Below, in pieces: positions 1 through 7,606 of a stretch of 64,000 bases of DNA; positions within the stretch are counted from its first letter, which is position 1; every line of letters starts with the position of its first letter. The stretch spans positions 1 to 64,000 of the IMG/VR virus record IMGVR_UViG_3300028829_007756. The stretch is one strand, 5' to 3'. The notes beneath the pieces are model-generated. The model searched no databases and was not told the DNA's origin. It saw only the letters and a program-made list of their open reading frames with translations. Origin of the DNA: a virus. The position numbers and the translations under genes are program-made.

Positions 1-1072
1 TGGGATCTTTATCACAGGTTCCGACCTGCGTGTCGATGGCAAGATTTACGCCCAAGAAATCGATGCTGTAGACTCTATTATGGGAGACTCTGGAGCTATG
101 GTTCTCACCGATGGTAGGGACCCAGCCTTATTTGAGGGTCCAGACTATAGCCTGTCTATGGCCTTCAGGAGTGGAGTATTCATTACAGGGGGGGCAGACT
201 TACATGTAGAAGGAAAAATTTATGCCGAAGAGATCGAAGCTATTGATTCAATAGCTGGCGAATCTGGAGCTATGGTTCTCACCGACGGTAGAGACCCCGC
301 TTTATTCGAAGGACCAGACTATAGCCTTACAATGGCCTTCAGGAGCGGGGTCTTTATCACAGGTGGATCCCTGAATCTAGATAGACCACCAACGATAAAA
401 GGAAAAAACATTTTAAAAAGCTCAATAAAAAGAACTGAAATAGCTTGTAATTTTTGGTGGAGTTCTGATTCTAAAAATGTTTACTTACCAATAGCAGACT
501 CTTCTTCAAGTAAAATTACTAAATCTGAAATGGGTCTTGAGTCAATTAGACTTATGAGCTACCAAGGAAGAGTTGCTAGAATTAGCTATTCTATAACAAA
601 AACAAATCCACATGGAATTAAAAACCCTCAGTTTAATATAATAACAGGGCAAGCAGTAAATCACAGTTGTGCCGAACCATTTGAGGAATGTAAATTATCT
701 TTTATTGATGAAGACGGTTTAACATCAGAAGATATATCAGAATCTTCTAATATAGAATATGAAAAATGGATGGATACATTTGGAATATATAATCAATTTG
801 GACCATCGAGCCCCAATGTTCCTTGTTGTTATCCATATCCTGGAGTAACTCCAATCAGGCGAGATGAAAAGCAAGAAGGGATAATTGAATATAGCACGCC
901 TCAGCAATATATTGTATACTCACAAGAATTTGAAAATAAATTTCATTTTAACGAAAAAACATTTTTAGCTATACAAATGGATAAAGACGGTAATGAAGGC
1001 GATAAATGTTTTCAAGGAAATATAAATCAACCTATTATGGTTACTATTGAACTCGAAGAGTTCTTGAATTAG
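1..1072 (+). CDS. Partial fibre-like structural protein with tandem repeats
   Basis: The reading frame is open to the left edge, so the N-terminus lies outside the window; the in-frame ATG at 80 falls inside a repeat and is not a convincing start. The visible part has two near-identical repeats of 57 and 58 residues and the first residues of a third. They share elements such as GVFITG, GKIYA and SGAMVLTDGRDPALFEGPDY. A unique C-terminal region of about 240 residues follows. Repeats ending in a globular tip are typical of phage tail-fibre or adhesin proteins, so that role is inferred. The repeats are near 50% G+C (31 of 60 bases at 241-300), while the C-terminal part is near 32% (19 of 60 at 481-540). 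The gene converges on the minus-strand operon with directly abutting stop codons. Confidence 0.7.
   Translation, partial: GIFITGSDLRVDGKIYAQEIDAVDSIMGDSGAMVLTDGRDPALFEGPDYSLSMAFRSGVFITGGADLHVEGKIYAEEIEAIDSIAGESGAMVLTDGRDPALFEGPDYSLTMAFRSGVFITGGSLNLDRPPTIKGKNILKSSIKRTEIACNFWWSSDSKNVYLPIADSSSSKITKSEMGLESIRLMSYQGRVARISYSITKTNPHGIKNPQFNIITGQAVNHSCAEPFEECKLSFIDEDGLTSEDISESSNIEYEKWMDTFGIYNQFGPSSPNVPCCYPYPGVTPIRRDEKQEGIIEYSTPQQYIVYSQEFENKFHFNEKTFLAIQMDKDGNEGDKCFQGNINQPIMVTIELEEFLN
2..346 (+). repeat. Tandem coding repeats, units of 171 and 174 bp
   Basis: Copy 1 spans 2-172 and copy 2 spans 173-346. A third, truncated copy begins at 347 (GVFITGG) and then diverges into unique sequence. The protein repeats differ by one inserted residue after FITG and by scattered substitutions. 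Nucleotide identity is high in the SGAMVLTDGRDPALFEGPDY segment. The array probably extends left of the window. It is a coding repeat, not an array with spacers. Confidence 0.9.
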
Positions 1073-1408
1073 TTACTTATTTTTTACTAAAGTAAAAAAA
1101 AGATAAGATATATATGGCCAAGAAAAGGTTGATGCTAAAATCAGCCAATAACTAGATCCAGATAGTTGACATATAATAAGACTTATCATCCATGATAAAT
1201 GGGTTGATAAACAAAGCGGACACATTAAAAGCTCCCCAAACCAACCTCCGTTCATACACAAATAGTCTTCAAGATCTTCCGTTGTAAATATTTTTTTATT
1301 TTTTTTAAAAAAATTAAAAAAGTGAACAGATATATTTGTCAACTTCCATATACATATAATGTTAGAAACTATTAAAGCTCCCAATATATAATACATAATT
1401 ATATTCAT
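1073..1408 (-). CDS. Small membrane protein with CPLC motif, DUF1360-like
   Basis: This 111-residue protein starts with a hydrophobic segment (about residues 4-22). A lysine-rich loop follows, then GELLMCPLCLSTHLSW near residue 60 and two further hydrophobic stretches up to the C-terminus. A CPxC-type motif next to membrane helices, in a protein of this size, resembles the DUF1360 family found in phages and Bacillus; that assignment is from memory of the family pattern. Function is unknown. The start codon overlaps the stop of the upstream gene by 4 bases (ATGA), so it is probably translationally coupled. Its stop codon directly abuts that of the convergent fibre gene. Confidence 0.65.
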   Translation of the reverse strand: MNIIMYYILGALIVSNIICIWKLTNISVHFFNFFKKNKKIFTTEDLEDYLCMNGGWFGELLMCPLCLSTHLSWMISLIICQLSGSSYWLILASTFSWPYISYLFFTLVKNK

Positions 1409-1629
1409 AACCCTATTTGAATCATTTTTGCATAAATGATTTGCCTGTATTTACTATATATAGAACTTTTTTTGCATGAGCTACAGCCTGGACCCCCTAA
1501 TTCTTTTTGGAGTGAAGCTTTAATGTCTTTACAGTTGACCATTTTAGATCCATATTCTTCTTGGCAAAAATTTTCATTACTAACGAAAAGTGAGAAAACC
1601 TTTTCTCTTAATTGTTGCTGGTTGCTCAT
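1405..1629 (-). CDS. Hypothetical 74-aa protein with CxxC
   Basis: This small basic protein has a central GGPGCSSCKKSS segment. The two cysteines spaced CxxC, with two more cysteines upstream (NFCQEEY and VNCKD), could bind a metal, but the spacing matches no zinc finger I recognise. It sits in the minus-strand operon, 2 bases after the stop of the upstream gene, and overlaps the start of the next gene by 4 bases. That arrangement supports it over the overlapping plus-strand frame at 1436-1657. Confidence 0.6.
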   Translation of the reverse strand: MSNQQQLREKVFSLFVSNENFCQEEYGSKMVNCKDIKASLQKELGGPGCSSCKKSSIYSKYRQIIYAKMIQIGL

Positions 1630-1631
1630 AT

Positions 1632-2015
1632 TTAAAAATCAATTTTGTAATCTTTAGTTTCTACGGTTTTCTTTTTATCTTCAGGATGTTTTGCTCCACC
1701 TCTTTTTTTTGAATAATCTTTAAAATATTTCTTTTTTACGGGATCAACTCCACCATTTTTTTCTGCTCTAGCATTGGAGAGTTCAGCACTTCTATCCAGT
1801 AAGTCTCCATATGTTCCTTTTGTGTTTCTTGTCTTTTCTACAAAATCTTTATTACTCCATGGGTCAATTGTGCCCTCGGTATTCAGTTGGCTAGGAGTAA
1901 AAAATCTATTCCACTCTAAGCCATTTTCGTCAAAATAAACATGATCATCCTTCATTGATTGAATAACCTCTATCAATTCACTAGTTTCAGGATTTTGATA
2001 TACATATATAGGCAT
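1632..2015 (-). CDS. FmdB-like small protein without zinc-ribbon cysteines
   Basis: The N-terminus MPIYVYQNPETSELIEVIQ follows the pattern of FmdB-type zinc-ribbon proteins, which T4-like phages often encode with starts of the form MPIYEY.NPETGE. The normal CxxC pairs are absent and the rest is Lys/Asp-rich and probably disordered. It may be a virion-associated or regulatory protein, but no function can be assigned. A GGGA element 6 bases before the ATG is one of the better ribosome-binding sites in this operon. One base separates it from the upstream gene. Confidence 0.6.
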   Translation of the reverse strand: MPIYVYQNPETSELIEVIQSMKDDHVYFDENGLEWNRFFTPSQLNTEGTIDPWSNKDFVEKTRNTKGTYGDLLDRSAELSNARAEKNGGVDPVKKKYFKDYSKKRGGAKHPEDKKKTVETKDYKIDF

Positions 2016-2016
2016 T

Positions 2017-2358
2017 TTAGTCCCAGTTTCCTCTCGCTGGTAATTGAGAAAAATCTACAGAAAAACAATACTCATCATCGTCATCATCGTGAATTTCATT
2101 ATCTAATTGCTTTTGCTTGTTTTTCGTAAGTTTAGCATTCATGCGTTTTCCCATCCAAAAAGCTTCTAATATTAGAGAACGAGCCGCATTGACATTAGTT
2201 GCTTCTTCTTGCATACAGCTATAAGCTAACCTAAGTACATTACAAATAGTTCTTTTGTTATCAGGGTCTGAACTTATACCATCTAAAGCTTCTTGCAGTT
2301 CATTAATGCCAAATGATTTAGGTGTGTATGCTTTTGATTCAAATTTAATCTCTTTCAT
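2017..2358 (-). CDS. Hypothetical acidic-tailed protein, 113 aa
   Basis: The protein is predicted to be mostly helical up to residue 85. An acidic run (DDDDDEY) and a short C-terminal segment ending in RGNWD follow. I do not recognise a family. Residues 20-70 contain a helical block with the sequence NVNAARSLILEAFWMGKR. It lies in the minus operon between the FmdB-like gene and the glycosyltransferase. There is no clear Shine-Dalgarno sequence; a TATAAT box lies just 2 bases before the ATG. Confidence 0.6.
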   Translation of the reverse strand: MKEIKFESKAYTPKSFGINELQEALDGISSDPDNKRTICNVLRLAYSCMQEEATNVNAARSLILEAFWMGKRMNAKLTKNKQKQLDNEIHDDDDDEYCFSVDFSQLPARGNWD

Positions 2359-2360
2359 AT

Positions 2361-2374
2361 ATTATAGTACACTA
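2361..2374 (-). promoter_or_regulatory. TATAAT box before a minus-strand gene
   Basis: Read on the minus strand the sequence is TAGTGTACTATAAT. It resembles the GTGTATATATAAT boxes at 35235 and 61695. No good -35 element is seen at the normal spacing. The box is only 2 bases from the ATG at 2358, so a transcript starting from it would begin inside that gene. It may be fortuitous in such AT-rich DNA. Confidence 0.25.
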
Positions 2375-3457
2375 AACATCCATTTCTTTTAATATCAAGT
2401 CTACAGTATTTTTATACGTAAATTTATCTTTTAGTTTTTCTCCTTCTGTATTAATTTTACCCTTGAAGTTTTCTGCCAACTCAAACTTAGAGATTATTTC
2501 ATCTTCACTTACTGTATTTATAGAGCCTTGATTAAATGGAGAGTTTTTGGTGAAAAATACTCCGTCTTCAGAGCTTTCTTTGTCTTGTGGGTTTAATAGT
2601 ATTGAATTTTCAGAAGTCGCCCAGTCTTTATGAGATGTATGATTCATGACAATACTCCATTTACCTAAACATGAAGCATTAAAAGAAGGTAAGTTCCAAC
2701 CTTCGGCACCGCTCAATCCAGATAAATCAAAATCTATAGAATTTAAAACTTCATTAACTTCTGAATTAGTACCTAGCCTACCAAGGAAATTTATATTACC
2801 ATATGTTTTACCTTCAAGAGCTTGGCCTATGATTTGGTTCATTTCTTCGTTTTTGAAGAACGGATTAAGAACACAGCAAGTGAGTTGGTACTTGTGGTTA
2901 TTTCCGTATTTTTTAGCCCAGGCTTTTATTATTTTACCAGTATGTTTTCTTTTTTCCCATTTTCCTATTATACCAAAATGTATTTTATCTTTGATGTATT
3001 CTTTATTTGTCTTGCAAAAGTCTTCGTCAAAACCAAGAGGAATAGATTTTACATTTTCGCAACCTACATTTTCGAAACATTTTCTTGCATGAGAACTGCT
3101 AAATATAGCCTTATCATGAATATCAACTATATTCTTTTCAGTGAATGTGGGGCTGTCTAATTCATAAAAAGAATAAAGAAAACTTTTTTTTCCAATGGTT
3201 GACTCGCTATCATTAAGATGCCATATTGAAAGACAGGGAGTATCCTTACTCATGCTTGTCAGTCTATTATTTGCAGAATCTTCAAGCCATGCCTTGAAGT
3301 CAGGATCAAGTTTATCAAAAGCAGAAAAATCAAAGTTATTGGATATTGGAAAAATAGAAGTCTTTATATCCCTTCTATACAATTCTCTAGCTATATTGTA
3401 GGATACATTGCCAAATGACAAAGAATTAAATGCAGCTTTTAAAATTATTTTTTTCAT
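2372..3457 (-). CDS. GT4-like glycosyltransferase
   Basis: This is a GT-B-fold glycosyltransferase, probably transferring a sugar from a nucleotide sugar to a glycan or protein. The N-terminal half has the usual lectin-like start (SLSFGNVSYNIARELYRR). Near the centre IPLGFDEDF and FGIIGKWEKRKH mark the domain linker and start of the donor domain. The C-terminal half has GLSGAEGWNLPSFNASCLG, which matches the donor-site loop of GT4 enzymes. The frame extends upstream to a TTG at 3478, but the ATG at 3457 (MKKIILKA) is preferred because the longer form would overlap ssb. It is isolated from the large glycan cluster and lies among replication genes. Confidence 0.8.
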   Translation of the reverse strand: MKKIILKAAFNSLSFGNVSYNIARELYRRDIKTSIFPISNNFDFSAFDKLDPDFKAWLEDSANNRLTSMSKDTPCLSIWHLNDSESTIGKKSFLYSFYELDSPTFTEKNIVDIHDKAIFSSSHARKCFENVGCENVKSIPLGFDEDFCKTNKEYIKDKIHFGIIGKWEKRKHTGKIIKAWAKKYGNNHKYQLTCCVLNPFFKNEEMNQIIGQALEGKTYGNINFLGRLGTNSEVNEVLNSIDFDLSGLSGAEGWNLPSFNASCLGKWSIVMNHTSHKDWATSENSILLNPQDKESSEDGVFFTKNSPFNQGSINTVSEDEIISKFELAENFKGKINTEGEKLKDKFTYKNTVDLILKEMDV

Positions 3458-3471
3458 CTTATTATTATAAA

Positions 3472-3900
3472 TTACCAAGGCTCTTCTTCAAGTTCTTCTT
3501 CTAAAGCTGATTCTTGAGTGTGTTTTATTTCAGAGTTAATTTTTTTTATATCCCTTAATTTATGTATGCTTTCGATTTCAACATCTTCTTTTGATGAAGA
3601 TTCTTTGTTGTTTAATATTTTTATAAAATCGCAGACACAGAACAATTTACTTTTAGACTCTCCTTTTTTTGTTTTCCAAGAAGAAAACTTCATTTTCCCT
3701 TCAACGAAAACTAAAGACCCTTTCTTGACAAAAGAATTGCAGTTCTCGGCAATTTTATCCCAACATTCAACATCTACCCATGTCGTCTCTTTTCCATAAT
3801 TAATCCCTATAGAAAATGATGCTTTGCATTTTCCTGAAGAGTATTCATTAAACTGAGGTTCTGAGGCGGCATACCCCATACATATATATTTGTTTATCAT
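3472..3900 (-). CDS. ssb: Single-stranded DNA-binding protein
   Basis: The N-terminal 110 residues follow the bacterial OB-fold SSB pattern: MINKYICMGYAASEPQF, then a strand with SFSIGINYG and the WVDVECWDKIAENC segment, then VFVEGKMKFSSWK. The linker is charged and the C-terminus is acidic, ending in EELEEEPW. That is a variant of the DDDIPF tip that recruits SSB partners. Length (142) is normal for the family. It overlaps the start of the next gene's extended frame and its own start overlaps the stop of the sigma-like gene by 4 bases. A role in replication and recombination is likely. A second SSB-like protein lies at 52666. Confidence 0.9.
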   Translation of the reverse strand: MINKYICMGYAASEPQFNEYSSGKCKASFSIGINYGKETTWVDVECWDKIAENCNSFVKKGSLVFVEGKMKFSSWKTKKGESKSKLFCVCDFIKILNNKESSSKEDVEIESIHKLRDIKKINSEIKHTQESALEEELEEEPW

Positions 3901-4466
3901 TTTTCTATTCTATTCTGTAATTTTTTTAAAAATTTATTGTGTATATTTATGCATCCCTGCACACTTAATGAAAGTCTTGAACTAACAACCTTCCAAGCTG
4001 TAAGCTTATTATTCTTAGATTCAAAATACCTAATTTTAAAAATTTCCGCAACCCTTTCGTCACTATCTTTTTCTATTTCTTCATGAATTTTATTGTAACG
4101 CTCTTTTTTTAACAGGAAAGGTATTGTAGAAATAGAATCATCTTTGATGTTCTCATACTCAAGTTTTGTTTTCTTTTTTTCTGAATTGAAAAAATTAAGA
4201 CAAAGCCATCTTGCCTTATTAGCTAGATAGGAAGAAAATTTAGCCTTTTTGAGATGTTCAGGATTGTACTCAAGTGCAGCGAAGTAAATATGATACTTAC
4301 ATTCTTCTATTAATTCTTTCTTTTTATCTGGAAAAGAATTGCAAGAAAAGTATTTATGTATTATTTTATAATAAATTTTAGAATGCATTTCGTATAGTCG
4401 GGAAAGGCTTTGATTCAAATCAATGCTTTCTTTTATATTATTAATGTGTTGTTCTTCTTCTTTCAT
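3897..4466 (-). CDS. Divergent sigma-70-like factor
   Basis: The central part (about residues 55-95) contains ECKYHIYFAALEYNPE and AKFSSYLANKARWLCLNF. This resembles sigma region 2, where an AAxxYDP..G.KFSTY..xxIR pattern binds the polymerase clamp helices and melts the -10 element. The C-terminal 60 residues (TAWKVVSSRLSLSVQGCINI) look like a helix-turn-helix similar to region 4. Length (189) is close to phage late sigma factors such as T4 gp55. I infer a phage transcription specificity factor. The match is by eye and weak, so a different helical DNA-binding protein is possible. Confidence 0.55.
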   Translation of the reverse strand: MKEEEQHINNIKESIDLNQSLSRLYEMHSKIYYKIIHKYFSCNSFPDKKKELIEECKYHIYFAALEYNPEHLKKAKFSSYLANKARWLCLNFFNSEKKKTKLEYENIKDDSISTIPFLLKKERYNKIHEEIEKDSDERVAEIFKIRYFESKNNKLTAWKVVSSRLSLSVQGCINIHNKFLKKLQNRIEK

Positions 4467-4469
4467 TAC

Positions 4470-5033
4470 TCAAGGGATTGTTTGTTGTTTTAAAAATTGT
4501 TTATGTAAAAAATCAGAGACCATTGAAGAAGCTATGCCATTAGTAAACTCTTCTTCACTGAAGTTAGGCCAATTAAAATGATAATCACACTCTTCTTTTA
4601 CGATTGGGTCATTGGTCAGTTCCTCTGAATTGATTGGCCCAACTCCTTCCCTCTCTATGTGTATGCAAAAGCCTTTTGATTTTTTTATTTCAGAAATTTC
4701 ATTTGGGAATCTTACATCTGTAATAAAGAAATTTTCCTCTTCTTGATCGTTTATTTTTTTAAATACTTGATCTATCCAATATCTACCATTAGAAATTTGT
4801 CTTTTTGCCATTCCATAGGAGACTAACATTGGCCTTATTACTTCTTTTTCTTTTAAGTCTTCAGTAAAAGAGCTTATATTAAAGTTTCTCAACAAGAAGT
4901 AATCCAACTCTTCCTTCAAGCATCCAGCAAAAGCTATACTTTGATTTGGGCGATTATTAAAATTAATGTTTTTACAGAAATTATAAAATGAATCTTTGCC
5001 ACTACGGGCAACACCAGCTAAACCTATTATCAT
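4470..5033 (-). CDS. Deoxynucleoside monophosphate kinase
   Basis: The protein begins MIIGLAGVARSGKDSF, a P-loop (GVARSGKDS) of the type found in T4 gp1-like dNMP kinases, which phosphorylate dNMPs to dNDPs. A DVRFPNE segment near residue 105 is the conserved middle motif of that family (DVRFPNE...I), which supports the call. Length (187) is slightly under that of T4 gp1. It overlaps the dUTPase by 4 bases (ATGA) and forms a nucleotide-supply pair with it, together with the ribonucleotide reductase further downstream. Confidence 0.85.
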   Translation of the reverse strand: MIIGLAGVARSGKDSFYNFCKNINFNNRPNQSIAFAGCLKEELDYFLLRNFNISSFTEDLKEKEVIRPMLVSYGMAKRQISNGRYWIDQVFKKINDQEEENFFITDVRFPNEISEIKKSKGFCIHIEREGVGPINSEELTNDPIVKEECDYHFNWPNFSEEEFTNGIASSMVSDFLHKQFLKQQTIP

Positions 5034-5569
5034 TTTCCAGTACTCCCAAATCCGCCATCTCCCCTTTGGCTGTCAGTAAGACTATCTTTTATGAAAATTT
5101 TTGGATGTATATGTTTGCTGAAAACAAGCTGGCCTATCTTATCTCCCTTGGAATATATCATGCTTTCATCAATACCTAAAGCTAAATTCTTACCTTCGTT
5201 AACTAAATAATAATTCTCTGGTTGCGGGATGTATTTGAATCTAAGTTTGATTGTGTCTCTGAATCCAGAATCTATAACTGCGACAGAATTACATAAAGAA
5301 AGATTGTATTTAGATATGCTAGACCTTGGGAATACATTGCAATACAGCTCGTAATCGCTGAACTCGTCTTTTCCTGGTTCAATAGCTATATTGGTCTCAT
5401 ATTCTAGGAAGTATATTTTTTTATAGAGTTTTTTTATGTAAATATCTCCCATTATTCTGGGGTAATCTACCGCAATTAAATCATATCCTGCATCACCTGG
5501 GTTTTTTGGAGATATAATTTGACCCTCTTTAAGGTTCTTTTTGGAATTAAGGGATACATTTATTTTCAT
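5030..5569 (-). CDS. dut: dUTP diphosphatase
   Basis: All five trimeric dUTPase motifs are visible. Motif 1 is DAGYDL, motif 2 PRSSISKY, motif 3 NSVAVIDSGFRDTI (with the catalytic Asp), motif 4 GDKIGQLVF and motif 5 RGDGGFGSTG at the C-terminus. The enzyme hydrolyses dUTP to dUMP, keeping uracil out of phage DNA and supplying dTTP synthesis. At 179 residues it is longer than usual because of an insertion between motifs 1 and 2 (about residues 36-62). It overlaps both neighbours by 4 bases. Confidence 0.95.
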   Translation of the reverse strand: MKINVSLNSKKNLKEGQIISPKNPGDAGYDLIAVDYPRIMGDIYIKKLYKKIYFLEYETNIAIEPGKDEFSDYELYCNVFPRSSISKYNLSLCNSVAVIDSGFRDTIKLRFKYIPQPENYYLVNEGKNLALGIDESMIYSKGDKIGQLVFSKHIHPKIFIKDSLTDSQRGDGGFGSTGK

Positions 5570-5877
5570 TTCTCTTTTTTCATTAATTTAATTATTTTAT
5601 TATATTTGTTCGATAAGTCATACATACCAACATCAGCCAATACATCTGGTGTGTATATAAGATGAACATCATCAACCACATCCATTTTTTCAAAAATGGA
5701 TGAAATATCAAGGATTGTTATTGAAGGGGCTAAATTTAAATCTTTTCCAAATTTATCATTAGCTTCTTCAACGGCTAATGCCGCAGCCTCATTAGGGTCC
5801 TTAGCCTTAACCATGCACTCCCAATTAGCACAAGTCACATAGTAGCTCTTCTTTTTAGTGTCTACATCAAAAATCAT
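5566..5877 (-). CDS. Hypothetical 103-aa protein, first gene of the minus operon
   Basis: The protein has a plausible alpha-beta start (KKSYYVTCANWECMVKAK) and an amphipathic helix (DPNEAAALAVEEANDKF). I do not recognise a family. The pattern of a short strand followed by an AAxLAVEEA helix occurs in small phage proteins of unknown function. It is the promoter-proximal gene of the minus operon, so it should be expressed with dut and the dNMP kinase. Its stop overlaps the start of dut by 4 bases. Confidence 0.65.
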   Translation of the reverse strand: MIFDVDTKKKSYYVTCANWECMVKAKDPNEAAALAVEEANDKFGKDLNLAPSITILDISSIFEKMDVVDDVHLIYTPDVLADVGMYDLSNKYNKIIKLMKKEK

Positions 5878-5996
5878 ATTCGTATCAAGAATACCCTTTT
5901 TTCTAAAAAAAACAACCTTTTTTTATTTTATATTAAAGAAATATATTGAATAATATATAAATTCTATAATAATATAATAATTAATATATTATATAT
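5878..5996. promoter_or_regulatory. Divergent AT-rich intergenic region
   Basis: This is the only place where transcription diverges: minus operon to the left, glycan operon to the right. The segment 5921-5996 contains only 3 G or C bases in 76. Many overlapping TATA-like boxes make it impossible to pick one promoter by eye. The plus gene starts at the very edge (ATG 5997) with no upstream Shine-Dalgarno sequence; GGAGG occurs inside its first codons instead. Divergent promoters are inferred. An origin or unwinding element is a second possibility. Confidence 0.6.
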
Positions 5997-6890
5997 ATGG
6001 AGGAAGGTAAGGTATGCTTTATAGACGATTCTGTTTCTGGTGTAGGAGGTACAACATTGACCCTAGATGCTATAGTTGAGCCGAAAAAAGAATTCGTTCA
6101 ATTTATAAGCACCGATCAATTTAGTCTCAAAGATGTTTTTTCTGGGTTTGAGGTCTTTATTTTAGGAAACCTAACTAGGTTTACCAAGAACTCTCTTGAT
6201 GCATTAATTTTATTAATGGAATCAAAACGGTTCTGCAAAATTGAATTTGATTACGGGTATTGCGAATTCAGAGGTTCTATTCCTCATAAATTAATAAAAG
6301 GCGAAGATTGTCAATGCCCATTTGGGAGCACTGGGAATAAAATATTATCTATGATTTACTCTTTGATAAAAGAAAATTGCCTCCACACTTTCTACATGTC
6401 AGAATCTCAGCTCAACATCCATTCAGAAAAATTAGAATGGATCGACTCAGATAAGAAGTCAGTGCTTTCATCTTGCTTTACTGAAGACAATATGTTAAAG
6501 TTCCAATCATTGAAACCTAAACCTAAAAACAATAAGTATGCAATCATAGATGGTCAAGGAGGATGGCACACACAAGCAAAAGGAATCAAGCAAAGCATAG
6601 ATCACGCTAATAAAAAAGAACTGGACTTTGATTTAATAAAAACTGAAACTCACAATGAAATGCTTAACTTGCTATCGGAATACAAGGGGTTAATATCACT
6701 CCCCATAATAGAGGACACTTGTCCCAGGATAACCATAGAAGCTAGATATATGGGTTTAGATGTTATTACAAATGAAAACTCGCAACACATTACTGAAGAT
6801 TGGTGGAAGTCTGACGACGAAACAGCCTTTAACTTCACTAAAAACAGGCCAAAATATTTTTGGGAGACAATAAAATGTTTAAAATCTTAA
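5997..6890 (+). CDS. Putative GT-B glycosyltransferase, first gene of glycan cluster
   Basis: The N-terminus VCFIDDSVSGVGGTTLTLD resembles the acceptor-domain start of GT4 enzymes, where a G-G loop follows the first strand. Near residues 239-252, DTCPRITIEARYMG with a following DVITNENSQH resembles the donor-site region of GT-B glycosyltransferases. A cysteine-rich stretch around residue 105 (GEDCQCPFG) is unusual. At 297 residues it is shorter than typical GT4 proteins. It overlaps the next gene by 16 bases. The exact donor and acceptor are unknown. Confidence 0.6.
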   Translation: MEEGKVCFIDDSVSGVGGTTLTLDAIVEPKKEFVQFISTDQFSLKDVFSGFEVFILGNLTRFTKNSLDALILLMESKRFCKIEFDYGYCEFRGSIPHKLIKGEDCQCPFGSTGNKILSMIYSLIKENCLHTFYMSESQLNIHSEKLEWIDSDKKSVLSSCFTEDNMLKFQSLKPKPKNNKYAIIDGQGGWHTQAKGIKQSIDHANKKELDFDLIKTETHNEMLNLLSEYKGLISLPIIEDTCPRITIEARYMGLDVITNENSQHITEDWWKSDDETAFNFTKNRPKYFWETIKCLKS

Positions 6891-7606
6891 TACCTTGCCA
6901 TGGCGACAAAACACAAAATTTAGATTCTTTAGTAAAAAGCATCGATTTTCAGAATTATGATTGCAAGGTTGAATGTTATTTTTTAGAAGATCAAATAGCT
7001 CCTAATTTCAGAGAATCGTTGATTGATTTATGCAGTAACTCATCTGATAAATTTTTAATAAAAAATGAATCAAAGGAAAGACTTTATGGTATTTATAACA
7101 TCTATAGATTTTTAACTCCACTAGATTCAGAGAAAGAAAAGGATACTATTTTCGGCATAATAGATTGCGATGACCAGCTTTGGGGGAAAGATTGTTTTAC
7201 TAACATTAAGTCTGAATATGATTCTGGCCATAGCTGTGTTTGGACAGCTAATGAACTTAAAGGTATAGGTATTAATTTTTCAGGGCCTTTAGTTCAAAAT
7301 TGTGATGTATATTCTCACCCTTGGGTTTCCAGCCATTTTAAAACTTTTAAACTTTCAGATTTTAAATCAGTTCCTTTTCAAAATTTTCAAGATGAAAACA
7401 AAGATTGGTTTGAAGCATGTTATGATCAAGTTTTAATGCTCCCAATCCTTCATAATATTTTTAAAAGAGGTGGTTCTGTTAAATATATAAACAAAGTTCA
7501 TTATATTTACAATGGCACAATTAATCCAGACCCAGAAACTCGTTATAGAAAATCTCAACTTGAAACAGAAAATTTCATAAGATCAAGGGGGTATGTAAAT
7601 GAATGA
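6875..7606 (+). CDS. GT2-like (GT-A) glycosyltransferase
   Basis: MFKILIPCHGDKTQNLDSL is a GT-A nucleotide-binding start, and IIDCDDQLWG near residue 96 provides the DxD-type metal site. The frame extends to TTG 6860, but ATG 6875 is chosen because GGGAG lies at 6862-6866, a good ribosome-binding site. It overlaps the previous gene's end by 16 bases and the next gene's start by 8. The enzyme probably adds one sugar of the glycan made by this cluster. Confidence 0.75.
   Translation: MFKILIPCHGDKTQNLDSLVKSIDFQNYDCKVECYFLEDQIAPNFRESLIDLCSNSSDKFLIKNESKERLYGIYNIYRFLTPLDSEKEKDTIFGIIDCDDQLWGKDCFTNIKSEYDSGHSCVWTANELKGIGINFSGPLVQNCDVYSHPWVSSHFKTFKLSDFKSVPFQNFQDENKDWFEACYDQVLMLPILHNIFKRGGSVKYINKVHYIYNGTINPDPETRYRKSQLETENFIRSRGYVNE

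Noticed and set aside
2-346. Tandem array considered as CRISPR or diversity-generating target
   Set aside because: Repeats are contiguous and coding with no spacers; no reverse transcriptase or template repeat is visible in the window.
1436-1657. Plus-strand frame of 73 codons
   Set aside because: It overlaps two minus-strand genes that fit the operon by start-stop junctions; it has no context.
2646-3160. Plus-strand frames inside the GT4 gene
   Set aside because: They are antisense to a gene with clear GT4 motifs.
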